Shown here: positions 53,079 to 60,916 of the stretch, piece by piece
How positions within the stretch are numbered: the stretch's first letter is position 1
Layout of the letters: each line of letters starts with the position of its first letter
Assembly (NCBI GenBank): GCA_002279065.1
Contig: NCKB01000009.1
Span: 186,001-250,000, forward strand
Direction of reading: 5' to 3'
Source: Lysobacterales bacterium 15-68-25
GTDB taxonomy: Bacteria > Pseudomonadota > Gammaproteobacteria > Xanthomonadales > Rhodanobacteraceae
Length of the DNA: 64,000 nt
Program-made: the position numbers and the translations under genes
Notes under the pieces: generated by a model
Seen by the model: only the letters and a program-made list of their open reading frames with translations
The model's database searches: none
Told to the model about the DNA's origin: nothing

Positions 53079-53103
53079 AAGACCCACATTGGAGACATTC
53101 ATA

Positions 53104-53505
53104 ATGAACAACGACGAAAAACATCGACTCACCATCAGGATTCCGCAGTCCATGAAGGAGTCTCTTCAATCGATGTCGAAGCACACAGGATTACCCATGA
53201 CTGAGCTGGTGGTCTCGGGAACTTTATTGCTCTTAGGACATGAGGAAGCGATGAGAGTCTACGAGAACAGAGTCGATGACTTCTTAGACAAAGCAGACGA
53301 ACGATTCGACCACTTGCTCACCGAACACAAGGCGGCTGTCAATGTCTTGATGGATGAGATGGCGGACATCATCGCCGCCGACCGAGCTGTCCTTGATAAC
53401 TTCATTCTTCAGCTCAAAGCATTGAACACCACCAACACCGGCCGTCCCACTTCGGGGAGTTCAACCTCTCGTGTTGGCCCAACAGGAGCACCCATTTTGG
53501 GTTGA
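53104..53505 (+). CDS. Ribbon-helix-helix protein, possible relaxosome accessory
   Basis: A 133-residue protein from ATG 53,104. The N-terminus has the RHH pattern HRLTIRIPQSMKESLQSMSK then GLPMTELVVSGTLLLL, as in Arc, MetJ and TrwA-like proteins. A long helical region (about 60-110) could be for oligomerisation, and the tail is Gly/Ser/Thr/Pro-rich. It is first in an operon of four or five genes and lies beside the CGGCGTCA repeats, which it may bind. Confidence 0.75.
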   Translation: MNNDEKHRLTIRIPQSMKESLQSMSKHTGLPMTELVVSGTLLLLGHEEAMRVYENRVDDFLDKADERFDHLLTEHKAAVNVLMDEMADIIAADRAVLDNFILQLKALNTTNTGRPTSGSSTSRVGPTGAPILG

Positions 53506-53512
53506 TGGAGAC

Positions 53513-53761
53513 ATGGACATGAACATCAAGAGCATTCGAATCAGCATGGTCGCCGCCTACACCGTCAACCTTTTCATGGCGTTTTGGATGGCGGTCATTT
53601 GGAACATCACGACGAACTTCGTCGGTCATATGTCGATGGTCGCGGTGTGTCTTGCCACCGCCCACATCACGTGGATGGCCTTACATATCCAGCCCACACC
53701 CGAAGAGATTCAGGAATACCGAAAGAAAGATTGGCAAAACTTTTTCAAACCGGAGAAATGA
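53513..53761 (+). CDS. Small two-helix membrane protein
   Basis: About 82 residues from ATG 53,513, chosen because GGAG precedes it; a GTG at 53,471 would overlap the RHH gene. Two hydrophobic helices (about 10-30 and 36-56) with a short connector, then a charged C-terminus (PEEIQEYRKKDWQNFFK). Overlaps or abuts the next gene. Likely part of the inner-membrane transfer apparatus; family not recognised. Confidence 0.6.
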   Translation: MDMNIKSIRISMVAAYTVNLFMAFWMAVIWNITTNFVGHMSMVAVCLATAHITWMALHIQPTPEEIQEYRKKDWQNFFKPEK

Positions 53762-53762
53762 C

Positions 53763-54593
53763 ATGAGCGATGACTTTGACTTAGAAACACTCGCTGAAAG
53801 CGCGAGGAAGAAACGACAGGAAGCATTGAAGAGCGATGGAGTCGACATGACCGAAGCCATGGAGAAGCTCGGCCAAGTCGGCAAGGTTGCGGTTCAAAAA
53901 GCCAAAGAGTCCACGCAGCACGTGGTCGAGAAAGGCAAACAAGCGGCCAGCTCAGAACAAGGCAAGCAAGCCACCGAAGCCGCAGGCAAAGCCATCGGCA
54001 AGGCGGTGGGCGTGACGAAAGCTTTGAAGGGTCGATTGGGTTCGGCCTGGTGGAGCACGGGCCTGGCCTTGGTCATTGGACTGGTCTTGGTCGGGCACCG
54101 ATTCAGCAGCACACCCCCAACCGATGACCAAGTGTTCGCCGCAGTCGCGACCGCTCAGAACATCAACAACATGTGGCCCTACTCGACGGGAAGCACCCGA
54201 GGGAAGGAAGGAATCTTTTCGAACGTCGAACAGAGCCCGCTCGATTCCGCTCATCCCTTTGTGGATGTCGCGAACGTTCGAGTCGGATCTTGCCGACGTT
54301 CATTCGGCGGGTCGAAGGGTCTGCCCGCAGGAGTGAATGGTGAAGCGTGGACGTGTGGTGTGACGTTCGACGCAGTGGTGAACGGGCAACCGAAGAAGGA
54401 CCTGACCGAATCGGTTCGTCTCATCCGCGCCACATCCGACAAGGACCAGAGCGGGCGGTCGGCCGTGTTTTGTTCGTCTTGTTCGATGTCGTGGGCCTTC
54501 GCTTCCACCAATGCCGCCACCGATCTCTCAGCGAAGGACGGAAACATCGTTCACATCGCTTCCCTTCCCACTTCCAAGGAGGCCCAACCATGA
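53763..54593 (+). CDS. Single-pass membrane protein of the transfer operon
   Basis: A 276-residue protein. A cytoplasmic-type helical region rich in Lys, Ala and Gln (about 1-95) precedes one membrane helix (about 98-115, WWSTGLALVIGLVLVGH). A globular C-terminal domain with four or five cysteines (GSCRRSF, WTCGV, VFCSSCS) follows and may be disulfide-bonded in the periplasm. No family recognised. Overlaps the next start by 4 bp. Confidence 0.62.
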   Translation: MSDDFDLETLAESARKKRQEALKSDGVDMTEAMEKLGQVGKVAVQKAKESTQHVVEKGKQAASSEQGKQATEAAGKAIGKAVGVTKALKGRLGSAWWSTGLALVIGLVLVGHRFSSTPPTDDQVFAAVATAQNINNMWPYSTGSTRGKEGIFSNVEQSPLDSAHPFVDVANVRVGSCRRSFGGSKGLPAGVNGEAWTCGVTFDAVVNGQPKKDLTESVRLIRATSDKDQSGRSAVFCSSCSMSWAFASTNAATDLSAKDGNIVHIASLPTSKEAQP

Positions 54594-55273
54594 AGACCTG
54601 GACCAAACATCTCCCCGCCGTCGCGATTCTCGCGGGCGCATTAGCCATCACCTATTCGGTTCCGAGCACACCCGTGCCGAGTGCCAATGAATCGCAGGCC
54701 ATCGCCCAGGCGCAGATCAAGCAAGCCGAGCAACAAGCCATCGCCGCGAAGCTTGCGCTCACCAAAAAGGCGCAAGAGGAAGCTCAGGCAAAGGCAGCAG
54801 CAGAGCAAGCCGCCCAGGAAGCAGCGGCCAAAGCCGAAGCTGAGAAACAGCAAGCCGCACGTCTGGCCGCACAGCAAGAAGCAGAGGCCAAGCAGCAAGC
54901 CGAGCGTCAAGCACGTGATGACGCTCTTGCCAAGCAGCGTGCTCAGCAACAAGCCGCACGCGAAGCCAGGTTCAAAGAGCAGCAAGCCCGAGCCCTTGAA
55001 GAGAAGAACAATGCGCGTGTGGAACGAGCCAAGCACGTGGTGCCCCAGGCCAATGAAGGGGTCAATGCGAAGTATCGGCTGAGCACCACCGTCGACTCTC
55101 AGGGGGTGAATGCTCGCTATGGAACAGCGGCCAGTCGCGCCGCAACAGGTGAAGCCTCACCAACGCAAGAGACCGCACCACCCGCTTCAAAAGAAAGCGC
55201 GGTGAAGAAAGCGAAATCCAAGTTGGGGTCGTTTTTCCATCGCTTGAAGAACGACATTAAGGGAGGCAACTGA
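54590..55273 (+). CDS. Exported Ala/Gln/Lys-rich coiled-coil protein
   Basis: A 227-residue protein with an N-terminal signal anchor (about 8-25), then about 120 residues of uninterrupted Ala/Gln/Glu/Lys helix of the TolA/TraB-stalk type. A C-terminal part carries two related motifs, GVNAKYRLST and GVNARYGTA. The end is basic (SFFHRLKNDIKGGN). A periplasm-spanning role in the transfer channel would fit but is inferred from composition only. Confidence 0.62.
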   Translation: MKTWTKHLPAVAILAGALAITYSVPSTPVPSANESQAIAQAQIKQAEQQAIAAKLALTKKAQEEAQAKAAAEQAAQEAAAKAEAEKQQAARLAAQQEAEAKQQAERQARDDALAKQRAQQQAAREARFKEQQARALEEKNNARVERAKHVVPQANEGVNAKYRLSTTVDSQGVNARYGTAASRAATGEASPTQETAPPASKESAVKKAKSKLGSFFHRLKNDIKGGN

Positions 55274-55300
55274 TTCATTACCAATGTTCTATTGAACTAC

Positions 55301-55337
55301 TTGACAAAACGCAAATCATCGTCACTGTTAGATTATA
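55301..55337 (+). promoter_or_regulatory. Element promoter module, copy 13
   Basis: TTGACAAAACGCAAATCATC then GTCACTGTTAGATTAT, 77 bp before the next gene. Confidence 0.75.
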
Positions 55338-55377
55338 AATCTTATTTATTCGTATACACATAAAGAGAGGAATCATC

Positions 55378-55698
55378 ATGTTGGGAAATCTTCGAAACGC
55401 TTTTTTATGGAAAGACAGCTTAGCGACTCGCTTCTTTATGTGGAGCGGCCGGATGTTCTATCAGGTTCCCCAGGACTTCGATGTTCGTGAGTTTTGGGCT
55501 TTGACGGAAGACAGAAAGATTCCAAAGCCATCAGACATATCGGATCAACAAAAGGTCAAAGCACTCATCACGCTCAATCGGTTTCGGTTTGAGTTTATCT
55601 CAGACTTTGGGCGATGGCTGGTGGTCGTCACGGCCATCATCGTCTCAGCCCTATCCATCTTGATTGGCTTTGGAAACCTCATCAAACACTTATTCTAA
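55378..55698 (+). CDS. Small membrane protein before the coupling ATPase
   Basis: A 106-residue protein with a soluble N-terminal part containing aromatic clusters (FFMWSGRMFYQVPQDF) and one C-terminal membrane helix (about 78-100, LVVVTAIIVSALSILIGFG). It is 14 bp before the TrbC/VirD4-like gene and in one operon with it, so it probably assists the ATPase at the inner membrane. Family not recognised. Confidence 0.62.
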   Translation: MLGNLRNAFLWKDSLATRFFMWSGRMFYQVPQDFDVREFWALTEDRKIPKPSDISDQQKVKALITLNRFRFEFISDFGRWLVVVTAIIVSALSILIGFGNLIKHLF

Positions 55699-55712
55699 AT
55701 CGGGAGACATAC

Positions 55713-58580
55713 ATGTTATTAAACACACTTATTCCAACGGACAAGCTGCTTCAAAAGAGCAAAGAAGAAGCTGACCTGGTGGTAGGGCGAGAAGACTTGC
55801 CAAACCCCAAAGCCATGGCCGCGCTCTTCGTCTTCGCCTATTCAGATAAAAACTTCGTGGACAAACTGTGCCGAGCGAACGGTGGCCGTGAGACGCTCAA
55901 AGAGGATTTCGAAGAAGCCAAGCAAAAGCTCACCAGCGATGAAGCCAGGTCCTTGATGGAGCGAAAGCCCCACAGCTTTGAGGACGCTTGTCTCGCTCTC
56001 AAAGACCGCTTGAATCTCAACGACGACGCTCGAAAGCTTTGGGAGACCGAAGAAGCGAAGTATATGGAGCGCGTCAAGGACCTCATCCAGACCCGTCCGA
56101 ATTTCGATTTGACGATGGATGGCAAGTATCCCGTTGCCTCCATCATCACCGAGTCGGACTTATGGCAAGGCAGCACAAGCCCAGGCGTGTTCATCGCCAT
56201 GTGCGCCCAGGTGCTCATCGGATTTGCCGCGTGGAACCTGATACCCACTCATTTCCTGGCCATGATTGCTGGGGGTGTGTCACTCATCCTCTCGTTCTTT
56301 CTGACGAAGATCATCGAAGCAGGACGAAAGGGACATTCCGAGGATGGGAAGCTCTCTTGGGTGATGATGTATGCCCTGCCTGCTTTCGGACCTAAGCTTT
56401 GGATGTTGGGTGCTGGGATTGGACGTGCCTTGGGATTTGGTGGCGGACACTTCGATTCAACTGGTCTTGTTGGCGCGGGTGTCCTCACGGCTTCATTGGT
56501 GCTTCTTTTGTTTACTGCGGTCACTTTGTTTGGTGGTCACGCCCATGACCACAACTCGGAGCGACTGACTGTTTTCAGCTCAATGAAGCATGTCGTGATG
56601 TTGGCCGTGCTCATCGACGCGCTTTTGGTCTTGCCTGGCGTGTTGATGACGATGAATGATGTCACCTTTGTTCTGGGTTCGGTCCTCAACCTCATCGTGC
56701 CAAGCCTGATTGGGCTTTGGATGGGTCCATGGCATTTCGTCAAACACATGGAGCGCTCCCGAACCTTTGCGCTCAGTCTTCGGGATCTTAATGCGCAGGG
56801 AACGCGGAACGGGTTGACGAAGAATGCTCACCGCATCTTCCGCTTTGAGCAACTCATGCGCGCAGCCAAAGACCCCACTCCGCCCATCAAAATCGGTGAA
56901 GCGACGGGATATCTGATTCAAAAAGGAAGCCGGATTGCGCCGGAAGCTGGGCAATATGCTCTTGCTTCCCAAAACGACTTACTCCAACACACGCTGGTAT
57001 TAGGAAAATCAGGTTCGGGCAAGACATCGAGCACGATTTTACCCATCGCCACGCAGTGGTATATCAACAAGCTCGGCGGATACCTCATCACGTGCGGTAA
57101 GGGAGTGTTGCCTCTGGACTTCAAAGATGTTTCTGGCTTCACGCTTATCAAACCAGGCCTCGCGCTGGGCCTTTATGAAGGGATGACTTCCCAAGGCATC
57201 ACACGAGCCTATGAGGCAGTGAACGAAACCAGCAAGTCTCAAACTGGCAATGGAGCATTCTTTGTGCTGGCGGGTCAGAGGCTCTTTCAAAACATCACGA
57301 ATCTGATGTTCTACGTTGCTGAGGCCGAACTCCAAAGCATCGAGACGAAAGTGGGTCAGGGACAGGACAAAGAATCACTAATGGAGTCCAGGGCTTACAA
57401 AATCACGCCATGGACTCATTTGAACTTGATCAATGTGGTCAAGATTTGGTCGCCAGACAAGGAGTTGGGCCAAAAGAACATCAAGCTCTTAGCGCTGATT
57501 GACTTTGTCCATGACCATCACCCGCTGGTTAAGGTGACGAAGTTCATGTCCGAGAAACCTGACGGGACCAAGCGCACCGAACGAGAGATTGAATATACCG
57601 ACACGCCTGAGGGTCAGATGATGAAGATGACCTTGGACGACCTGAAAGCGCTCGGGTTACAGGACCCAGAAACTCGTTCGAGCGTGTTTGAGACGGTCGC
57701 CAACTGGATCAACCCGTTGTTTTCTCACCCAGACCTTGTGGCTTGGACGCAGCTCGAACAGGGAGTCCGGCTCGAAAGCGTGCTCGAAGGCGCTGGCATG
57801 GGTTTGTATCTGCCTGCGGACAAATATGGTCAAGGTGCGGTGCTCATTCAAGCGCTGATCAAAAACCGTGTCATGACGAAGATTCACCTGCGAGACAACG
57901 ATTGGAAGAACGACCCGACGCAGCGAGAAGTGCTTTTGGTGACGGATGAAGCTCATGTGCCTGGTCTGGTCACGGAACAAGACCGGCTTGCTGTTTCGCA
58001 GTTCCGCTCCAAAGGTGCAGCTCTGGTCTATGCGGCCCAAGCCGTATCAAGTTTCGTCGCGGCGATGGGTGCGGACCGTGCTCAAAACCTTCGAGACAAC
58101 TTCTCAACGGTCATCTGTCTCGACCCAGGCACTGCCACTGAGACGCGAGACTTCATGCAGCTTGTCATCGGTGAGGGCAGAGTTCAGACCCCCATGTATC
58201 CAAGTGGTCGATTGCTGGTCGACGCCACCATTTCGTATGCCGCTCAGTTGGCCGCGTTCGATGACGACCATCCCGACAGACTGGCCTTCTTGCGCCTTCG
58301 TCGCCAAGGCTCGCACGAGTTCGAAGAGCTTGTGGACGGGTCGAACGTGGACCACGGGAATGTCAGTCACATCAACCGCAATGGCTTAGGTGCCATCAAC
58401 ACGAGACTGCCCCTCATTCGAAGCGTAAGGACGGAATTCGGTCCTTGGTTAGAGAAGGGTGAGATCGACGCCAACCTGCGACAAGGCGTGGCGCTGGTGA
58501 AGTGGTATCGCGGTGGCTATGCCATGCACGACTTTGTGAAGCTGCGATACATGCCGTCCACGACTTCGGCCCCGAAATAA
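55713..58580 (+). CDS. TrbC/VirD4-like conjugative coupling ATPase (type IVB)
   Basis: A 955-residue membrane ATPase. The N-terminal 140 residues are soluble, several membrane helices lie at about 160-360, and the AAA domain follows with Walker A LGKSGSGKTSS (about 430), Walker B VLLVTDEAHVPGL (about 742) and a C-terminal TraG/TraM-recognition-like region (FRSKGAALVYAAQA). The size and multi-helix N-terminus resemble TrbC of IncI plasmids and DotL-like coupling proteins. It would select relaxosome and protein substrates for the channel. Start ATG 55,713 has GGGAG upstream. Confidence 0.88.
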   Translation: MLLNTLIPTDKLLQKSKEEADLVVGREDLPNPKAMAALFVFAYSDKNFVDKLCRANGGRETLKEDFEEAKQKLTSDEARSLMERKPHSFEDACLALKDRLNLNDDARKLWETEEAKYMERVKDLIQTRPNFDLTMDGKYPVASIITESDLWQGSTSPGVFIAMCAQVLIGFAAWNLIPTHFLAMIAGGVSLILSFFLTKIIEAGRKGHSEDGKLSWVMMYALPAFGPKLWMLGAGIGRALGFGGGHFDSTGLVGAGVLTASLVLLLFTAVTLFGGHAHDHNSERLTVFSSMKHVVMLAVLIDALLVLPGVLMTMNDVTFVLGSVLNLIVPSLIGLWMGPWHFVKHMERSRTFALSLRDLNAQGTRNGLTKNAHRIFRFEQLMRAAKDPTPPIKIGEATGYLIQKGSRIAPEAGQYALASQNDLLQHTLVLGKSGSGKTSSTILPIATQWYINKLGGYLITCGKGVLPLDFKDVSGFTLIKPGLALGLYEGMTSQGITRAYEAVNETSKSQTGNGAFFVLAGQRLFQNITNLMFYVAEAELQSIETKVGQGQDKESLMESRAYKITPWTHLNLINVVKIWSPDKELGQKNIKLLALIDFVHDHHPLVKVTKFMSEKPDGTKRTEREIEYTDTPEGQMMKMTLDDLKALGLQDPETRSSVFETVANWINPLFSHPDLVAWTQLEQGVRLESVLEGAGMGLYLPADKYGQGAVLIQALIKNRVMTKIHLRDNDWKNDPTQREVLLVTDEAHVPGLVTEQDRLAVSQFRSKGAALVYAAQAVSSFVAAMGADRAQNLRDNFSTVICLDPGTATETRDFMQLVIGEGRVQTPMYPSGRLLVDATISYAAQLAAFDDDHPDRLAFLRLRRQGSHEFEELVDGSNVDHGNVSHINRNGLGAINTRLPLIRSVRTEFGPWLEKGEIDANLRQGVALVKWYRGGYAMHDFVKLRYMPSTTSAPK

Positions 58581-58607
58581 TCCCCTTTCCCATATCAAGG
58601 AGTTTCC

Positions 58608-59639
58608 ATGGATACACAACAACAGCAAGAACTTGAACAGCGATACATCTCTTCCGAACCCGTGATGTATCCCCACAACACCCCATCACTGGCCGGGAAC
58701 TATCCCAAGGCGGGTGATGAAGGTCTTCGCTTGGCTCACTTGGAGCCATCTCTGACTGCCAAAGAACTAAGCAAACGGCATGAAGACATCCGAAAGGACA
58801 TGACCTCCGACATGCCGAAGGTCGACAAGGCACGCCTCGAACTGACCATGCGGGTGGAGATGTCATCGCTCCATCTGAGGGATAAGCCCACCGACAATTT
58901 GACGCAGCGAATCTACGACCGCAGCTTTGAGAAGCTGGTGGACTTCGACACCAAACACGAACATCCGGTGGTCACCGGAGTCGATATGAAGGATGAATAC
59001 AACCAGCGCATGTGGATGAATCGGGAGGGTCGAGAGCACCCCAACGAGAACAGCCCACGCGCTCAGCAGGAGAGGACCTTCAAGGAAGAAGCTGGCTTGA
59101 ACAACGCCATCATGCCTGAGGATTTATCGGCCACTCCGACCTGGGAAGACAACTATGCGCGTGAGCAATATGGCCGCTTCGTTGACCTTCAAAAGGCAAC
59201 CGGCCTGGGTGACCTCAATCCCGCTCGGCAACAGCAAGCACCCGAACCCAAGACCGAGCCCCAAGTGGAGCAGAAGGTCGATTCATTGGCCCAAGCCCCT
59301 TCCCCCGAGGGTCCTTCCAATGAACCTCCCAAGCTGGACTTCGCGAACCTGGGAGCCAGGATTGAACAACGCCGAGACCCTGATTTCGCCATGCTCGACA
59401 AGTATCGCGACAACGCAATGCTCCAAAACGACTTGCGCCAACACGAGTTGAATGGAGGGATGTCGATGAAAGAGCGAGTCGAGACCTTCAAGGGTTCCTA
59501 TGAAAATGCGGTGCTGGTCAGTAAAGGCAAAGAACCGAGGAATCCTTTGTCGATAGATAGTCGATCTCCAACCCATAGCCCGCAGCAAGGCATGGAACAG
59601 TCCATTGAAAAACCAGCCATCAACAGGCACCGGATGTGA
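58608..59639 (+). CDS. Unknown 343-residue protein with basic C-terminal tail
   Basis: A hydrophilic, mostly helical protein 27 bp after the coupling ATPase gene. No membrane segment, signal peptide or known motif; it is rich in Asp, Glu, Arg and Gln with a Pro-rich linker (about 205-245, QQAPEPKTEPQVEQK). The C-terminus reads KPAINRHRM, a variant of the basic tail with Met last. Being in the coupling-protein operon it could be an adaptor that dwells with the ATPase or a translocated substrate. Confidence 0.62.
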   Translation: MDTQQQQELEQRYISSEPVMYPHNTPSLAGNYPKAGDEGLRLAHLEPSLTAKELSKRHEDIRKDMTSDMPKVDKARLELTMRVEMSSLHLRDKPTDNLTQRIYDRSFEKLVDFDTKHEHPVVTGVDMKDEYNQRMWMNREGREHPNENSPRAQQERTFKEEAGLNNAIMPEDLSATPTWEDNYAREQYGRFVDLQKATGLGDLNPARQQQAPEPKTEPQVEQKVDSLAQAPSPEGPSNEPPKLDFANLGARIEQRRDPDFAMLDKYRDNAMLQNDLRQHELNGGMSMKERVETFKGSYENAVLVSKGKEPRNPLSIDSRSPTHSPQQGMEQSIEKPAINRHRM

Positions 59640-59658
59640 AGCAAGCGACAGGTCCAAA

Positions 59659-59688
59659 AGCCCCTGATTCGTCGGGGGCTTTTTTTTG
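59659..59688 (+). terminator. Terminator after the coupling ATPase operon
   Basis: AGCCCC(T) and GGGGGCT arms around GATTCGTC, followed by eight T. Same family as the cassette terminators at 35,823 and 43,493. Confidence 0.9.
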
Positions 59689-59710
59689 ATCTTTTTTTTC
59701 ATTAGGTGAC

Positions 59711-59747
59711 TTGACAGAACGCTAAACAGGAGCACATTGAATCTATG
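59711..59747 (+). promoter_or_regulatory. Element promoter module, copy 14
   Basis: TTGACAGAACGCTAAACAGG then AGCACATTGAATCTATG, 62 bp before the transpeptidase-like gene. The leader TTATCGGGGATTTACCATG resembles those at 38,140 and 43,225. Confidence 0.8.
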
Positions 59748-59772
59748 AGTATTTATTTATCGGGGATTTACC

Positions 59773-60360
59773 ATGACATCATTACCTATTCATCAAATGG
59801 AGCAAGAAGCGCCACACTTATCCTTTGACACTCTTCACCGCGCTCAAATGGCGCTGATGTGTGAAATTCAAAAGACAGGCATTCAACCCAAGCGGCTTTT
59901 GATTGCCGATATGTCTCTTCCATCCAATCAACCACGGGTTTGGGTCTTCACCTTAGATGGCCAAAAGCCACGCCTGGTGATGAAAGAATGGGTCGCACAC
60001 GGCGCCGGCTCTGACCCCGGAAAAACGGGTGTTCCAGTTCAATTTTCGAACCGCATCAACTCGAACGAAACGAGCTTGGGTCTCTATGAGATTGCCAGCC
60101 CCTACATCGGTGGCCATGGCTGGTCATACAACTTGGAAGGCCTCACCCCTGGATACAACACGAATGTGGCCAAGCGCCACGTGGTTTTACACCCTGCCGA
60201 CTATGTAAGCCGTGGTCATGCGGGTCGAAGCCTGGGCTGTCCAGCCATGAGGCCTCAGGCAGTCCAAGCCCTAAGAAAGCTCGGCATGGAGGACGCCTTC
60301 ATGTGGATCGATGGTCCAGGGGCACCCACGGTCTCTTGCGGACAAGGAGGCCAGGCATGA
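59773..60360 (+). CDS. L,D-transpeptidase (YkuD_2-like) domain protein without signal peptide
   Basis: A 195-residue protein with the catalytic core of murein L,D-transpeptidases: FSNRINSNETSLGLYE, then HVVLHPADYVSRG (His140) and HAGRSLGCPAMR (Cys156). Family members normally have an export signal, but residues 1-50 here are polar and no hydrophobic helix is present. The gene is in a transfer cassette, so the enzyme may remodel peptidoglycan for channel assembly and reach the envelope by another route. The ATG overlap with the next gene indicates coupling. Confidence 0.8.
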   Translation: MTSLPIHQMEQEAPHLSFDTLHRAQMALMCEIQKTGIQPKRLLIADMSLPSNQPRVWVFTLDGQKPRLVMKEWVAHGAGSDPGKTGVPVQFSNRINSNETSLGLYEIASPYIGGHGWSYNLEGLTPGYNTNVAKRHVVLHPADYVSRGHAGRSLGCPAMRPQAVQALRKLGMEDAFMWIDGPGAPTVSCGQGGQA

Positions 60361-60863
60361 GCACGCACACCGAACAACGAATCAGCCAGGTCGAACAGTG
60401 GCATTTCGAGGACGATGAAGAGCTGGAACTCTTCATTCCCCTGGATGATGACGAAGATGAAGAGCTTTCATGTGAAGTGTTGGGCCATGCCTCGGAAATG
60501 ATGGTGTCTGAAATCCTCGGGCTTCACGGCTTTGGTTCCATCATTGAAGCTGTCACTCATATGTCGGATGTGGTCGACTTGGCTAAACGCCCTATTCCGC
60601 GCCAAGCCATGGTCAACGCCATCATGGCCTTCAAACGCAATCCTTATCGCACGCCAGGAAACCGAAAGGGTGTGTGGGTGCGCTTTTACGCCAAAGCCCG
60701 AAAGCCTCAGTGTCGTTTGGTTCAACAGGTCACCCATGTCCAAGTGCCGAACGCAACACCGAAGGCCATTCCCCAGGTGGCCGCTAAACCCAAGCCCGCA
60801 TTCAAAAGCGCCTTTACCCTGCCCCAGCCTTCCATGAAACCCAAATGGGCTCGCGGTCGGTAA
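60357..60863 (+). CDS. Unknown acidic protein with basic C-terminal extension
   Basis: A 168-residue protein coupled to the transpeptidase-like gene by a 4-bp overlap. Residues 12-45 are strongly acidic (DDEELELFIPLDDDEDEE), the middle is helical, and the last 50 residues are Pro/Lys-rich and basic, ending SMKPKWARGR. The end is similar in charge to the tail family but lacks the final hydrophobic residue. No known domain. Confidence 0.58.
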   Translation: MSTHTEQRISQVEQWHFEDDEELELFIPLDDDEDEELSCEVLGHASEMMVSEILGLHGFGSIIEAVTHMSDVVDLAKRPIPRQAMVNAIMAFKRNPYRTPGNRKGVWVRFYAKARKPQCRLVQQVTHVQVPNATPKAIPQVAAKPKPAFKSAFTLPQPSMKPKWARGR

Positions 60864-60869
60864 GTGGTC

Positions 60870-60906
60870 TTGACAGAACGAAAAACACCTTCATCTTGAA
60901 ATCATA
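60870..60906 (+). promoter_or_regulatory. Element promoter module, copy 15
   Basis: TTGACAGAACGAAAAACACC then TTCATCTTGAAATCAT, 47 bp before the fifth ankyrin-like gene. Confidence 0.75.
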
Positions 60907-60916
60907 GGAGCACTTC

